A stretch of 64,000 bases of DNA from Atrina japonica (GCA_030159075.1 BROG01000460.1:279501-343500); one strand, 5' to 3'. Shown: positions 50,221 through 61,642, counted from the first letter of the stretch. Notes: a model not told the origin generated them from the letters alone. Numbers and translations: made by a program.

Positions 50221-50509
50221 TTGATGTTAATATTATAAAACATATCACAACACAGTACAGTAAGAACTATATCTAAGAACTAAACACTAAGAAAATTAGA
50301 TTGCAAATTAGTGACCTTTGATTTTTTTACTTTTATTAATGCATTCTAAAACTAGAGATCATTGAAAAATGTAACATTTTCTTTTTAATTATTACACTTC
50401 ATCTAGTTATTTTATCCCTATATGAACTCTCTGTTAAATATCCAACTAAAACTTTTAATCTTATACACAATATTCCTGTGTTATAGCGGACAAATCACAT
50501 GACTCATAC

Positions 50510-50743
50510 TTATTATCTGTAGTATCAAAGTCAGTCGTAACAACCCTCCTAGGCCCTCCCTTGTTCATAACCAATGCTTTTCCAGAAGACAGCACATCAC
50601 AATCAAAGTTAAGGGATGCTCCCTTGATTGTTGGAAAATTTGATGATGTCATCACAGTGTCATCTGCAAAATTTTCCACCATAACTTTTGGACTGGGTAC
50701 AACAGGAGAATTGCAGGTTTTACCCTCAAACCCAAAGTCGCAT
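50510..50743 (-). CDS. RELN: Reelin exon 4: EGF module 1 end and start of subrepeat B
   Basis: Starts with CDFGFEGKTCNSPVVPSPKV, closing the EGF begun in exon 3. It continues into subrepeat B (ENFADDT ... LNFDCDVLSSGKALVMNKGG ... VTTDFDTTDNK). The donor ATAA|GTATGAG joins the split lysine codon of exon 5. The ATG at 50682 is internal, not a start. Confidence 0.9.
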
Positions 50744-50861
50744 CTGAAAGGATAAATGAAGCAACATTTATCATACAGTTAGAGTATATATTTGTAATCA
50801 TTACAATAAGATAATAATTTGATTTTCCCTACAGTAAGGTCTATATCCTCTATATTTATTA

Positions 50862-51070
50862 CACCTGGAAATTTTCGCCCCTGGTTATTTTTGCCCTTTA
50901 CAAAAGAAAACATATTCACCCCGTGTTAAATTTGCCCTAAATCACCATATTATCATGGATGACATGTATGTCCGTATTTCAATCATTTAGCTAGAAAATT
51001 TCATTTTCATTTTAAATTCACCTTCTCATATAAGGGCAAAAATGGCAAAAAATAAACAGCAACAAATATA
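50862..51070. mobile_element. TACCTGGA-family MITE, second copy
   Basis: acacctggaaattttcgccc and internal tttgccctaaatcaccata, gacatgtatgtccgtatttc mirror the element at 12558-12773 in reverse orientation. Right end decayed. Confidence 0.6.
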
Positions 51071-51488
51071 TTTTAAGGTAGAGAGTAGTTAAATACAAGA
51101 GTTGTCAGAAGACAAAAAAGCTCACCAGAAATGGGTGTAAAATTCCAAATTAGATTTCTGACCCAAAGTTGTCAGGTTCTAAGGTCAAAGTATGGTAAAT
51201 ATTTTGAGTAGGTCAAAGTCCAAGGACAAGGTCACCAGGTCAAAAGTCAAGGTACCAAATAAAAGCTCCAGTCATAAGGAATCTAAATGTGAAATATCAA
51301 AGCCCTGTCAATTGTGGTTAAAAAGATATAGTTTTAAGTACACTTTAGGTTTTGTCTATGGATTGAAGTCGGAAGGGGTATGACATTACATTTTGTAGCT
51401 CTCTGGACTTTCATCTTGGCGAGCTAAAAATGACCTTTGACATAACAGGAATTTCAATTCATCTTACTTTGAGATGACAAGATTCCAC

Positions 51489-51490
<2 letters not shown>

Positions 51491-51576
<86 letters not shown>

Positions 51577-51577
51577 A
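51491..51577. repeat. (TG)n microsatellite
   Basis: Three TG runs separated by tatatg / tatg. Confidence 0.95.
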
Positions 51578-52632
51578 TATACATGTATATCACCAAACAT
51601 GTTGAAAAAAATCCATAAGATAAAATTTACTCTTTTTACAATGTATGTATGTACAGATGTTTTTTTTTCTACTTTGTATAAAAGTCGCAGTCTCGTAATT
51701 TGGTACATTTACTGGATGGTAAACATCACCAGAATTATTATTATATATCTAAATGCACAAGTTAACGGAAGGATGTACAATGGACTTTTGGTCATAAAAA
51801 TTGCTCACTTCTGTCCTGGTGTTCTTATAGTTGACCTTTTATATGTACTTTGTAAAAAAATGTCACACGACCTTGATCCTATAACTTGTCACAAAGTTTA
51901 CTGGATGACGAATATCACCAGAACATATTTTCATTATGTAACAGAAGTAAACACAAAATATCAAACTGAATTAAGAATCTAAATTTAATTAGCATGTTTA
52001 CCTCTAGATAAAATACAATAACATTAAAATCTATATTTACATTTCAACATTCAACTACATCAAAATGAAAGGTGATAGTTTGGTTGCTTATCTTTTAGTT
52101 TTGCTATAAATTTTCTGTATCTGATGTCGTTGTGACACACGGGGAAATTTGATTCACTCAAGTAACGTTGTTTACATCTAAATATTTAACAGTATCACGG
52201 TTTTGTCTTTTATCTTCTACTTCTGGTAATGAAAACCCTTCCTGAGCTTTTCTCCTGTGTTGACAGTATACGCGTTATTCTATTTTAATTACTGTATGTC
52301 TTTTGAAGGTATCGAGAAGAACTTTGACCACTGGGGTCGTATCAAAACTTGCAACCAAGAATAGTGACTTAAATGCTTAAAGTCATGAAAATGTCATAAA
52401 TTATTTTATTACATTTTCTATTAAATTTATCAATTAAATATGAGCTTTATTTTTCACTGATTTTACTGTATTTTGATTGAGCCAATCAAAATACAGTGCC
52501 AGGTCACTAATGAAAATCTGATTAATTAATCCCATCTATAGTGTAATGATAATTTTCAATTCATTGTTTGATTATAAACTAATCACATTTGCTAACAAAT
52601 GCTAATAAATGGTGATACCGTGGTAAAAACTT

Positions 52633-52890
52633 TTGAACACATACTGTAGATATGACGTAACAAGAATGGATTTTTGTTTGAGCTATTTAGAACGCAGTAT
52701 CAAAGCTAAACAAAATGGCTTTGCACAGACTTGTTCTTTCTTGACTAAAAAGCAGGCGATATTATGTTTAGATGGAGTGGGTTTAAGTGGTCGAAAGGCA
52801 GTGGAAATGTTTAATGCATCCATTATCTAGGTCAACAGATCAAACGTTTTTAAAAAGATTCAGAGACACTGGAGATACAGAACAGAAAAT
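52633..52890 (+). pseudogene. Remnant of a Tc1/mariner-like transposase N-terminus
   Basis: The plus frame reads FLTKKQAILCLDGVGLSGRK, AVEMFNASI to 52830. The reading then shifts to STDQTFLKRFRDTGDTEQK. The helix-turn-helix spacing (L-S-G-R-K ... N-x-S, then K-R-F-R-D-T-G) resembles Tc1-like DNA-binding domains. A frameshift and stop break it and no catalytic DDE region follows. Assignment by motif only. Confidence 0.45.
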
Positions 52891-53772
52891 GAGCATCAAA
52901 TTGGGATAACTTCGAAGCGAGTTTGCTGTCCAGGTCTATGGATAACTTTGGCATGATCTTTGAGGCATCAATTGATGTATTTCATTTTCAATCAAAACCA
53001 CAGAGGCACAAAAATCTTTTTAGGGCCTAATATTTTCCTCCAGGCTCTAGTTTTCATTAAGCATATTACACTCTAAAAATACTTCCTAGCCCCTGAATCA
53101 AAACGTGGTTTGTTTACATTTCACGTGCCGTAGACTAGCCTACATGTACATAATACATAATTAAAACTTGTGCTACGCACTCGTGTTAAATATGTATTAT
53201 CCTACCTCACTTGATGTAATAAACATGTTATTCAAAAACAATTGTTAAATATCCTCTAATTATCTGAGAGATTCGTATAAAAATGAGATTCACATCTGTA
53301 ATATACTGCATTGCATGTTAATAGGTTTTCTGAATTTCTGGACATTTGCCTGACAGAGGATCAGTAGTGGACGTATAGCTACTAGATCCTAATTTTACAA
53401 TATAAAATATTTGTTTACTATTCTGCCACCACATCTATATGTGTTAACCATCAGATTTAAACATATGATAAAGTAAAAGATCTTGCCATTGCATTCTTAC
53501 TGAAAAAAAATATCTGGAGGCAATGTCCAGTCAATGACAGGGTTTGAAGCAACATCTGACCCAAACTAGACAATGCTTCAATGCATCATTCAGCCAATGA
53601 TAAACATTCTACATGCACTATCTACATGTAAATAATGCCACATTCTACATGCACTATCTACATGTAAATAATGCCTCAGGACATTCCCTGCCTCTAAGGC
53701 ATATCTATTTTAATTCAAATGGCTGGCAAAGGATCAGTTGGGACTATTTAATGTTTATGTATGGCCCTTAAG

Positions 53773-54139
53773 GGCCACTGATAATGTCTTTATTGGCTTG
53801 GCCTGCATGGATCATTGTCTAGATCATGGAGCATGCTCAAATACAATGATGTGCACATGTAATACAGATCACCAAGGTGATACAGTAAAACTTGCTTTAG
53901 TGACCACCTGTGTATAAAGACCACTTGGTCACAAAGACCATTTTTTGCTGACCCCAATAGTACCATTTCTATACAAATCAACCTCTATATAAAGACCACC
54001 TTCCTATAAAGACCAGTTTTCCTGTGCCCCTAAGAAGGCTGTTTATACAAGTTTAACTGTAGTTATCTGGCCAATGATAGATCTCACTATTTGAATGAAG
54101 ACTTTACTGCTGTAAAGATTGTTTGCCATATGGTAAAAA
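53773..54139 (+). pseudogene. Decayed inverted copy of Reelin exon 26, split by a MITE
   Basis: The plus strand matches the coding strand of exon 26 from about its WAIDN codons through its EGF to PYGK (roughly 85% by eye): for example GATAATGTCTTTATTGGC, GGAGCATGCTCAAATACAAT and GAAGACTTTACTGCTGTAAA occur in both. The exon 26 sequence GGTGATAGTTGTTATCC is interrupted after GGTGATA by a 177-bp MITE. The exon start and end are missing, no splice sites remain, and it faces against the Reelin gene. Upstream it diverges abruptly; downstream it runs into (GT)n. Confidence 0.85.
53883..54059. mobile_element. MITE with TA target duplication inside the exon 26 copy
   Basis: Imperfect terminal inverted repeats CAGTAAAACTTG / CAAGTTTAACTG with TA on both sides (53881-53882, 54060-54061). 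The intact exon 26 supplies the empty site (GATAGTT). The interior repeats 'tataaagaccacc' motifs. Related copies are at 30591, 36357 and 37334. Confidence 0.85.

Positions 54140-54145
<6 letters not shown>

Positions 54146-54218
<73 letters not shown>
54146..54218. repeat. (GT)n microsatellite
   Basis: About 37 GT units immediately after the exon 26 copy. Exon 26 itself is followed in its intron by a short (TG)n, which may be the source. Confidence 0.95.
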
Positions 54219-54479
54219 TACTCTACATAATATGTTTACCCTTTTGCACATCTAAGTCTTACAGGAATTTTGATGTTAAGACATACAGAACTCATGATTG
54301 TCACACTTGTGTCACCAGTTCAATAAACTCCGATTTAATTTTGATACAGTTCATGTTTCATCTGAAACTCTGCTGATCACAACACAAAGAAGATAAATGA
54401 TCAAGGCGTTTTGTCCTGTAAGATTGACCCTTTGACCTTACCTTCGTGACTAGAACCCATGTTACATCAAAAGATGAGG

Positions 54480-54488
54480 TATAAATAT
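54480..54488 (+). promoter_or_regulatory. TATA box of the chitin-binding gene
   Basis: TATAAATAT lies 98 nt upstream of the ATG. A start about 30 nt downstream would give a 5' UTR of about 65 nt. Position and sequence suit a regulated, tissue-specific secreted-protein gene. No experimental support. Confidence 0.55.
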
Positions 54489-54577
54489 AGTACAGAAGTA
54501 CTATCAACACAATACCCTGGAGATCACACTGTCATCCTTTCTGAAAGTGTTAGGCATATCTTTACCAAACATTCAAC

Positions 54578-54647
54578 ATGAAAGGGTTAATCCTGCTTGG
54601 TTTTGTCGGATTAGTGATAACTGCATCCACAGATAAAAAAGAAAGAG
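54578..54647 (+). CDS. Chitin-binding gene exon 1: signal peptide
   Basis: ATG at 54578 begins MKGLILLGFVGLVITASTDK, a typical hydrophobic secretion signal, then KER. The donor AGAG|GTAAAT leaves one nt. The start lies about 90 nt downstream of a TATA box, and I saw no competing upstream ATG in between. Confidence 0.88.
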
Positions 54648-57600
54648 GTAAATCCAATATTTTAAATGTTTTCTTACATTGTATGTTAAAAAAAAAAACA
54701 AATTTAAAATAAATTTTGATATGGGATATGCTTGGAATTATTTTGAATTGGGTTATAGATTATTTGATAATTCTCTTTTGACCTTCCTAACGTAAATCAT
54801 AATTAGGGATAGAAATTAAACTCTGCAATCAAGAAGCCATCTGGGCTCATATGTCAAGATATACCCCCAAACTTTCAGTAACCACCTGGGCTAATACATT
54901 GTGAAATCTACTAGCCCAGCACAAATTTTACTCACCATGGATGTTGGGCCCCTGCTAATTTTTATTCCTGATAATTGATTTTTTTATCAATTCCCCCTCC
55001 CCAAAATTGTTGGTAAAATTGTGCAATATATGTAAGACATAAAGCATAATTCTGTCCTTGGTGTAACAGGTCATTTATAATTTGTCTTTCCTTGGGAAAA
55101 ATGTTGGCTTTTTCACACAAAAATTTTAGTCTATATATAAATTTGCTAGTAAGGATAACAAAAGATAGTAGTTAGGAAACAGGTGTCAAGATAAGGCGAG
55201 AGAGAGAAGGAAAAGTAGAGAATCGGCTTCCTTTATTCCAAACAGAGAGTTTGGAAACTCATTTTGAAAAAAAAAGAATAACAGAGAGGATATATAAGAT
55301 TATGAACAAAAAAAGAAAAAAATATTAATAATTTTATGCTTGATAGAAAAAAGATTATATATCGTAGTGTACTGAAATTTTTCTCAAGGTCAAGGCACTT
55401 CTGAAAATGTACAAAATAACTAATTGTCTGTATTTGAATGATAACGACGTTCACGGACACACAAAGCAGGAGTGTACGTGTTCTGTACTTTCACAAATGT
55501 ACCTTGTGAATGTACTTGCACCTGGCAAGAAACACACTACAAGCCATTGCTTAAGGGAGACACTTTAGGCAATGTTCCAATATACACTATCAACTGACAA
55601 TATGTAATTAAATACTAAGTATAACATGATATAAAGTACAGTATTAAGAGGTCAAGATGACCAGCCTGGTCACTCAGGTCCAACTTAAAGCTCCAGGGGG
55701 GGAGGAGGAGTGGGGTGGGGGGGGTCAGACCATAAATTTCATATATTTTGTTAAACTACCTTACAGATACTTCTATCATATCCCTTTCTAACATCATTCA
55801 ATCTCTCCTTCTCTTTAAAAATCTGTTTTCTTTTAAAAGGATATTTCATTTTTGTATATAATACATATATTTAAGGATATCTGCAATTATGTACTGTGTT
55901 TGACTTAAAATACACGTACTGCATGTTTTATGTTCTGGAAGAAAATGGATTTTAAAAAATTTACCTCGAGAATTTGAAAAGACCCAAATTTATGAAGTTG
56001 AAAATGACCAAAAGTTAAAAAAGAAATATGAAATGCTTTTCAAATCCTTTTTGTTAGTAACAGGTGCTTTATTATTATTGTTCTTTTTTTTAGTTAAAAG
56101 ACAGCTTAATACAAACAACTGCAGTAAGTAACTCATATACCTTTGTCACTGTGTTATCACTCTATTATTAGTATCACTCTAATCAATTCAAAATACAGTG
56201 GAATTCCGTTGTCCTGAAACTCATGGGACCACCCCTACTACTGAGATATCCGGAATTCCAGATAACCAAAATTTTAATTGATATATTATTCTATCTATAA
56301 AATCGGGACAAGGTTTTTAATTTTGACATATCCAGAATTTTAACTCAACCGATATCGACATAACGAGATTCCACTGTATTCATTTGCAAAATAATCTGGC
56401 AGACATGCATTGTATGACACTAAAAATAAAACTATTACAATTTTTATTCTAGTTTTTTATCTTAACTTTAAAGGCACATTCCGGGGAGTTATGTTTGTAA
56501 ATAAACTTTTCTGTATTCAATTTATGCATATTTGCATTTACTTTCATCATATTTTTTAAATTAAATAATTCATTTATATATAAACTCTTAAACTAATATG
56601 ATATTGATACTGAATTGAAAGTAAAAACAAACTTCTTAATGGCGAATTTCTGTTGTGTTTTTTCACAAGTGTAATAATCTTATGATCCTTCAAACACTGC
56701 TGTTTCCTGTGCATTATTCCCCATGTCACTTCAGGTGTTTTTGTTTTGGTCACCATATTCACTGTATGGTAACCACGACAGATGTGAAATGTTTGGAATG
56801 CACGATGAGGCAAAGCGAAGCATAACGCAAGTTAGACTTTATTGCAATGTACTGCAAAAACTGGTCCCGGAGAAGGAAAGCTTGAAAGCTTTATTTAGAG
56901 GAATAAATAATATCTAGTGGGTAAATTATGTCAATGAATTCTACCTAGGCCTAAACGAGAAGACAATTTCTTCTATTGTAATTTTTTCCAACTGCAAGAT
57001 GATATTTGTCTGAATTGTTTGTAGAATAGATAGAAATATCTTTTATAAGAATGAAGAGAAGTATCTTTGAAATAAATCTTCACGTCCATCACGGTTACCA
57101 TACAGTGATATTGCTTCTCAATCACAGGTCACATGTTGGCTGTACAATAACTAGGGCAATATTTCATTTGCATGTTCATATACCAAAGGAAACTTAAGAT
57201 TAATACATCGATTTTTGCGGAGAAAAAAATTCATTTCCCTCATTAGGAAAGAATTTCTACAAATGATGTCAAAAATTACAGTAACCTTCCTGGAATGTGA
57301 CTTTTAATTCTTAATTCTATATCTGTACACATAATTTGAAAGTTACAAGATACGTGTACATATTGATGTATGAAAATAATAGCAAAAAGTTTTTGTTTTT
57401 TTTTTGCATATAAAATCTTTAAATCACACACATATATAAAGAAAACATGTTTAAAAAAAATTAAACCTTTTTAAATCTAAGAAAAAAATTAACTTTCAGA
57501 TTTCCAAACTCTTCCTAATCCCTGCTCTCAGGGAGGACAAACATTTCACGCCGTTGCTACTGACAACACAAAGTTCATCCAATGTGACAGTCAAGGTGAA

Positions 57601-60125
57601 ATGTACGTGGTTCAGTGTCCCACAGGAAAACATTATGATGCTGGACAAAATAAATGCATCATTACTCAGCAGGTACCAGTACTCTCCTTACAGACATGAA
57701 ATGCTTTCTGAGTTGTCAGTTAAAAGTTTTAATACACCCTTTCATGTTAACTGTGGTCCTGTGACTATGAGTGGCAAAATGATACAGATACCCGCAAAAA
57801 TATAGGTGTCGTTATAGTAACAGATTGTTTCTTAACGTCATTTTCTTGGAATCTGTATCATTTTGCCTCACAAAGTTACAGGACCACAGTTACAAATGTA
57901 TCATAAAAGGGTCTATATGAATTTTTAAATATTGATAATTAAATTAACAATGCTACATTATGGGTGCCTATAAATAATATTTATCTTTTTCACCAGGAAT
58001 TCATTGCATTATCTAATTATGTAAACTTTCCAATCAAGCTTCAGCTTGATCATATAAAAATGTAATTGACCATTTTTAACTCATTGACCCCTGTAGCCAC
58101 ATATGAACTCATCCATTTCAAACAACAGTAAAGTCCACTGTCAGATTTAGCAATGTTTGTTCAAAAATTTGAATTCATGCAATATAAACTTGTTCACTCC
58201 TGAATTATGACAGTAGACTGCACTATTTACTGATTTGGGAGAGTCTAAATGTGACCACAGGGGTTGATGAGTTAAAGTGTAATATATAGTTACCTCCCCT
58301 TGTTTATATTCATATCCTCCCTTTTTTATATTCATATCCTCCCCTTTTGTTATATTCATATATCTTCAATAAAAATCATCTTGAGTTAGAAAACATTCTA
58401 GACCATGGTTTCATTAAGTTTTCAAAGTAATTTTGTATGCAATGAAATAAATCTAAACGACTCTTCTATACACCATCTTTGAGATTCATCTTAGTACACT
58501 GTAATTAAAATATCTTAAATTATAGTTATTGGAAATGGGATAATATTTTGGAATCATGTAAATTTTAGCAGTCCATCAGTGTGGAGTTAAAGTGGAAAGA
58601 GCAATATTTTTTTAACAATGTTTGGAGCACTACAAATCTGCTGTTAAGTTCTGAATTAAAACTTGTCTATACAAGCCAATCAAGGGAACATGCCATTATG
58701 GACAAGTGGCCTTTATAAAGAGGTTTATTCATTATACAAAAGGTTAACAAAGGTGATGATTGAATGGCCTTTATAGGCAGGTGCCTTTTATACAAAGGTG
58801 ACCTTTAATTCATGTTTTACTTTAGATATTTAAGAATCCCCTGAACTTTTATATTTGTTTAGACTTTCATTCCAAATGGAAACACTGGAGTTTCTGGGTC
58901 TGGAACTGGAACAGGAACAACAAGTACGGGAAATAATAATCCATGTACAGGCAGTAACATAGCTAATGGCAACATCTACTTCGCGTATCAAGGTGATGTC
59001 CACCGATTTATTGAATGTGATCCCAATGGTCAGCCAAAAGTCCTTACCTGTCCCACTCATCTGAGGTGGGATCAAGGAAGAAAAACGTGTGTATACACAT
59101 TCCAAGCTGGTCAGACTCACCCACCGATAACAACAATGGCCTCTTTAACAAGTATGTAACATCACATTTCCTTTTTTATTGAAATAATATATTTCTACTC
59201 AACGTGACAACTAGCTTGTTTATTTCATTTTAGAGAAATAACTATAACTTAAAGGGACATTAGCCATGTTTTCAAAAAACAAAATTATTTCGATTTACTT
59301 ACTTAAATTGATATACAATAACATGATTAATTCTTAAATGCCTGTATATTTTGTGAAAATAAGTTGAGGTCAAGTGTTGTATGTATATACAAATAGTAAG
59401 GTCCAATTAATCATCTGCAAAGAAACAATTACCAAACTGGGTTTCTCAAGCAATTTTCACAAAATATATAGGAATGTAAGAATGTTTATGTATGTGTATA
59501 TACCTTTTTTGTTATCATACATCCATCTTAACAGTAAAAAAAGAAAGCTTCATTAATCTATTAACAAACTTTCATCGTATCCTGTTTTACATGCTTACTG
59601 ACAGGTACAAAGACAAATTCTATTCACATGAATTTCATGCCAATTGAGTATATACTGTACATGAAATTCACATGGAATTTTTTTATGTGAAATTTACAAA
59701 AAAAAAATACTTGTTAAATGGATTGAAAGCCAAATTTTGTTCAGGTCAATCAACATTTCACATGAAATTCACAGGAATTTTTTCAGATGAATTTAATGAA
59801 TAAGCTCAATTAATGTTAAATTCATGTGAAATTTTTCACATAAAAATATGATTAATTTCAGGTGAAATTCACATGAACAAAATTTGTCTATAATGCAAAT
59901 TATCTATATTTGTAACTTTGATTTGAACTACACACAGGTACTGGTATGACAACAAACCCATGTAAAGGATTGTTATTTAATGGACAGTTGCAATTCTACC
60001 CCCATCCAGACCCTCACAAGTTCATACAATGCAATGTTGCAGGAAACGCTTATGTACTGTCATGCCCACAAGGACTTGTATGGAATGCTCAAAGCTCCAC
60101 ATGTTCATCTCAGTACCAGGGCTAG
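54578..60125 (+). CDS. Secreted triple CBM14-like (peritrophin-A) chitin-binding protein, nested in Reelin intron
   Basis: Coding exons are 54578-54647, 56094-56123, 57500-57672, 58863-59151 and 59938-60125 (750 nt, 249 residues plus TAG). Residues 1-18 form a signal peptide (MKGLILLGFVGLVITAST). ERVKR at 22-26 looks like a furin site. Three domains share the spacing C-x(19-23)-C-x10-C-x12-C: C42/62/73/86, C119/143/154/167 and C196/219/230/243, each with the K/R-F-I-x-C core of peritrophin-A domains. A Gly/Thr/Ser-rich linker (97-116) and a Thr-rich linker (176-193) separate them. Likely role is chitin binding outside the cell, for example in gut lining, cuticle or shell matrix; the exact role is unknown. 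Canonical CBM14 has six cysteines, so this is a four-cysteine form. Confidence 0.88.
56094..56123 (+). CDS. Chitin-binding gene exon 2: 30-nt microexon
   Basis: Acceptor after a long T tract (TTTTTTTTAG|TTAAAAG) and donor CTGCA|GTAAGT. It encodes VKRQLNTNNC plus one nt. It is in phase with exons 1 and 3 and completes the RVKR site. Skipping it (30 nt) would keep the frame but remove the cleavage site and Cys33. Confidence 0.78.
56196..56376. mobile_element. 181-bp MITE with TA duplication in intron 2 of the nested gene
   Basis: CAGTGGAATTCCGTTG and AACGAGATTCCACTG form imperfect TIRs flanked by TA (56194-56195, 56377-56378), the layout of Tc1/mariner-derived MITEs. Confidence 0.75.
56760..57107. 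mobile_element. 348-bp TIR element in intron 2 of the nested gene
   Basis: CACTGTATGGTAACC and GGTTACCATACAGTG are perfect 15-bp inverted repeats, with ATATT at both outer sides. Small open frames inside show no known domain. Confidence 0.75.
57500..57672 (+). CDS. Chitin-binding gene exon 3: first CBM14-like domain
   Basis: Acceptor CTTTCAG|AT. Encodes FQTLPNPCSQGGQTFHAVAT, NTKFIQCDSQGEMYVVQCPT and GKHYDAGQNKC. One whole domain (C42-C86) lies in one exon. Phase-0 donor CAGCAG|GTACCA. Confidence 0.9.
58863..59151 (+). CDS. Chitin-binding gene exon 4: Gly/Thr linker and second CBM14-like domain
   Basis: Acceptor TTGTTTAG|ACT. A low-complexity linker (VSGSGTGTGTTSTGNNN) leads into the domain: NPCTGSNIANGNIYFAYQGD, VHRFIECDPNGQPKVLTCPT, HLRWDQGRKTC. 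Donor ACAA|GTATGT. Confidence 0.9.
59610..59893. mobile_element. ~284-bp hairpin MITE in intron 4 of the nested gene
   Basis: agacaaattctattcacatg at the left and catgaacaaaatttgtct at the right are inverted repeats. The interior repeats aaattcacatgaa on both strands. Confidence 0.65.
59938..60125 (+). CDS. Chitin-binding gene exon 5: third CBM14-like domain and stop
   Basis: Acceptor CACACAG|GTACTGG. Encodes NPCKGLLFNGQLQFYPHPDP, HKFIQCNVAGNAYVLSCPQG, LVWNAQSSTC and ends SSQYQG-TAG. This domain is the closest to the consensus (CPQGLVWN). Confidence 0.9.
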
Positions 60126-60260
60126 CCAAATTCTGTCTAACTGGTAGAACCAGAAAACAAATGTTGCTATGGAGATGAAAATACAAAAATTCCTGAACTT
60201 ATTTTAAACTGATGATTAAAATGATACAGGTTTAGCTTTAAATGTACAGAATCATACAGA

Positions 60261-60283
60261 AATAAAATTATCAAACAATAAAT
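60261..60283 (+). terminator. Poly(A) signals of the chitin-binding gene
   Basis: Two AATAAA hexamers (60261 and 60278) lie 136-153 nt after the stop, followed by a T-rich stretch. Expected 3' end about 60300. Confidence 0.65.
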
Positions 60284-60941
60284 TTCTTTTGTATTTTATT
60301 ATACATCTATGTTTGTGCTATAATTTGCAGACTACCGATTCTTGCCAAGTACCGCAGTATAAATAAAGGTGCGACTTATAACTCGGAAAATGCAGTACCA
60401 TTTCCCACAAGGGCTACTGTTTGATTACAAATTAATAATATTTTAGCATGTGCTGTCATTTGAAAAAAAAAGAAAAGAAACCTGACTGTGCTAAATATAA
60501 GCGTAATACCAATCATAAAACCAAAATTTGTAGTGAAACCATAGATGTGGTGAGATTCAGTCTCCGGCCAGCAGATTTCAGGAATTGCCACGGAATGAAA
60601 ATCAATCATCAAGGCAAACTTAAGTTATTGCAAGACATACATGGGTATAGAGATGGACAGATGGACAGACAAACGGACAATGGTATACCATGATACATCC
60701 ATCATATATGAGCCTATGATAATGCATCCCCGATAAAGACACTGAGGATTAAAAAAGAGCTACAAAGGTCTAGATTCTTTGTAGGTTTTTTACATAAACT
60801 AGTGCAGAAAGACAGCAAATTGAAGGCTTTTTGATAATGATATTGTTTTAAATCAATGTAGTTATGACAATTTCTGGACGCGCACATTTAAGTCTGGCTC
60901 CAAAGACCTAAGTGTGTAAGAGTGACATAAAATTAACTTAC

Positions 60942-61005
60942 TTGCATCCTGTCAATGTACACATTCCATTTCCACTGCAGCCATCTTCACAATCACCAAG
61001 AAACA
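60942..61005 (-). CDS. RELN: Reelin exon 3: first half of EGF module 1
   Basis: A 64-nt exon encoding FLGDCEDGCSGNGMCTLTGC, with the EGF spacing C-x3-C-x5-C. Donor TGCAA|GTAAGT and acceptor TTTTTCAG are strong. The EGF is completed in exon 4 (CDFGFEGKTC) across the 10.2 kb intron that hosts the nested chitin-binding gene. Confidence 0.88.
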
Positions 61006-61525
61006 CTGAAAAATGTAAATAAAAAAAATAATCTGCTTGATAATACTATACATAATAAGGTTCTACTGTACATGAGTTTAATTCCACAGGTTGTAATTTT
61101 AACATTTTTCTCTCTTCTTAAACGATCGCGGTGTTTTGAATTCGAAGATCAGGAATAACTTATACTAACATCAGTTCCTTTTAAGTATATATATATAGTT
61201 TTATCAAAAAATTATTCATGGTTTCTTGAATTCATGGATTTGTCAACACCGTGAAGATAGCGAGTTATTACATTTTTGTTTTGTTCTGCATTTTCATTTG
61301 TACAGAGATGGTCACAAGTTCTAACGTATAAAATGAAATCGCACTGAAAACTGGATAATTAATCATATTGCACTGCTATGACGTCAGGAAACTGTTTTAG
61401 CTGAATTTCATTCAGCGCCAACTTCTTTGACTGCATGGAAAAGTGAGACAAACCAGAGGGATTGATAGAGTTTGCCATATCTCTTTACATGGTCGATAGT
61501 TTGTTAAATTAAAATGTAATAAAAC

Positions 61526-61642
61526 GATTATTGCAATACTTTTGGTTCGATATGAGAATTTATGGAGTACAAAAAAACCCAATATCAACCCCAGCTTTAT
61601 ACTCTATAAATTCTTATATCAAAACAAAAACAGTGCAATAAT
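61526..61642. repeat. Hairpin-forming short element
   Basis: attattgcaatacttttggt + tcgatatgagaatttatgga is mirrored by tctataaattcttatatcaa ... cagtgcaataatt. Confidence 0.55.

Larger units (their letters stand above)
50744..53700. other. 5' part of the 10.2 kb host intron
   Basis: Contains the inverted TACCTGGA MITE (50862-51070), the ggtcaaag repeat (51099-51430), (TG)n (51491-51577) and a Tc1-like transposase remnant (52633-52890). No splice-supported exon found. Confidence 0.55.

Noticed and set aside
51599..51982. 127-residue plus open frame
   Set aside because: AT-rich, internally repetitive (ggatggtaaacatcaccaga repeated), no known domain.
53773..54139. A working alternative Reelin EGF exon
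   Set aside because: Wrong strand relative to the gene, edges missing, split by a MITE, no splice sites.
54143..54376. VCVC-repeat open frame on the plus strand near the nested gene
   Set aside because: (GT)n microsatellite upstream of the true TATA box and ATG.
56574..56917. Small open frames on both strands at 56.6-56.9 kb
   Set aside because: Lie partly in a TIR element within an intron of the nested gene; no recognisable domain.
57554..57805. 83-residue plus frame across exon 3 of the nested gene
   Set aside because: A shifted-frame shadow; the CBM14-like frame has conserved cysteines and proper splice phase.
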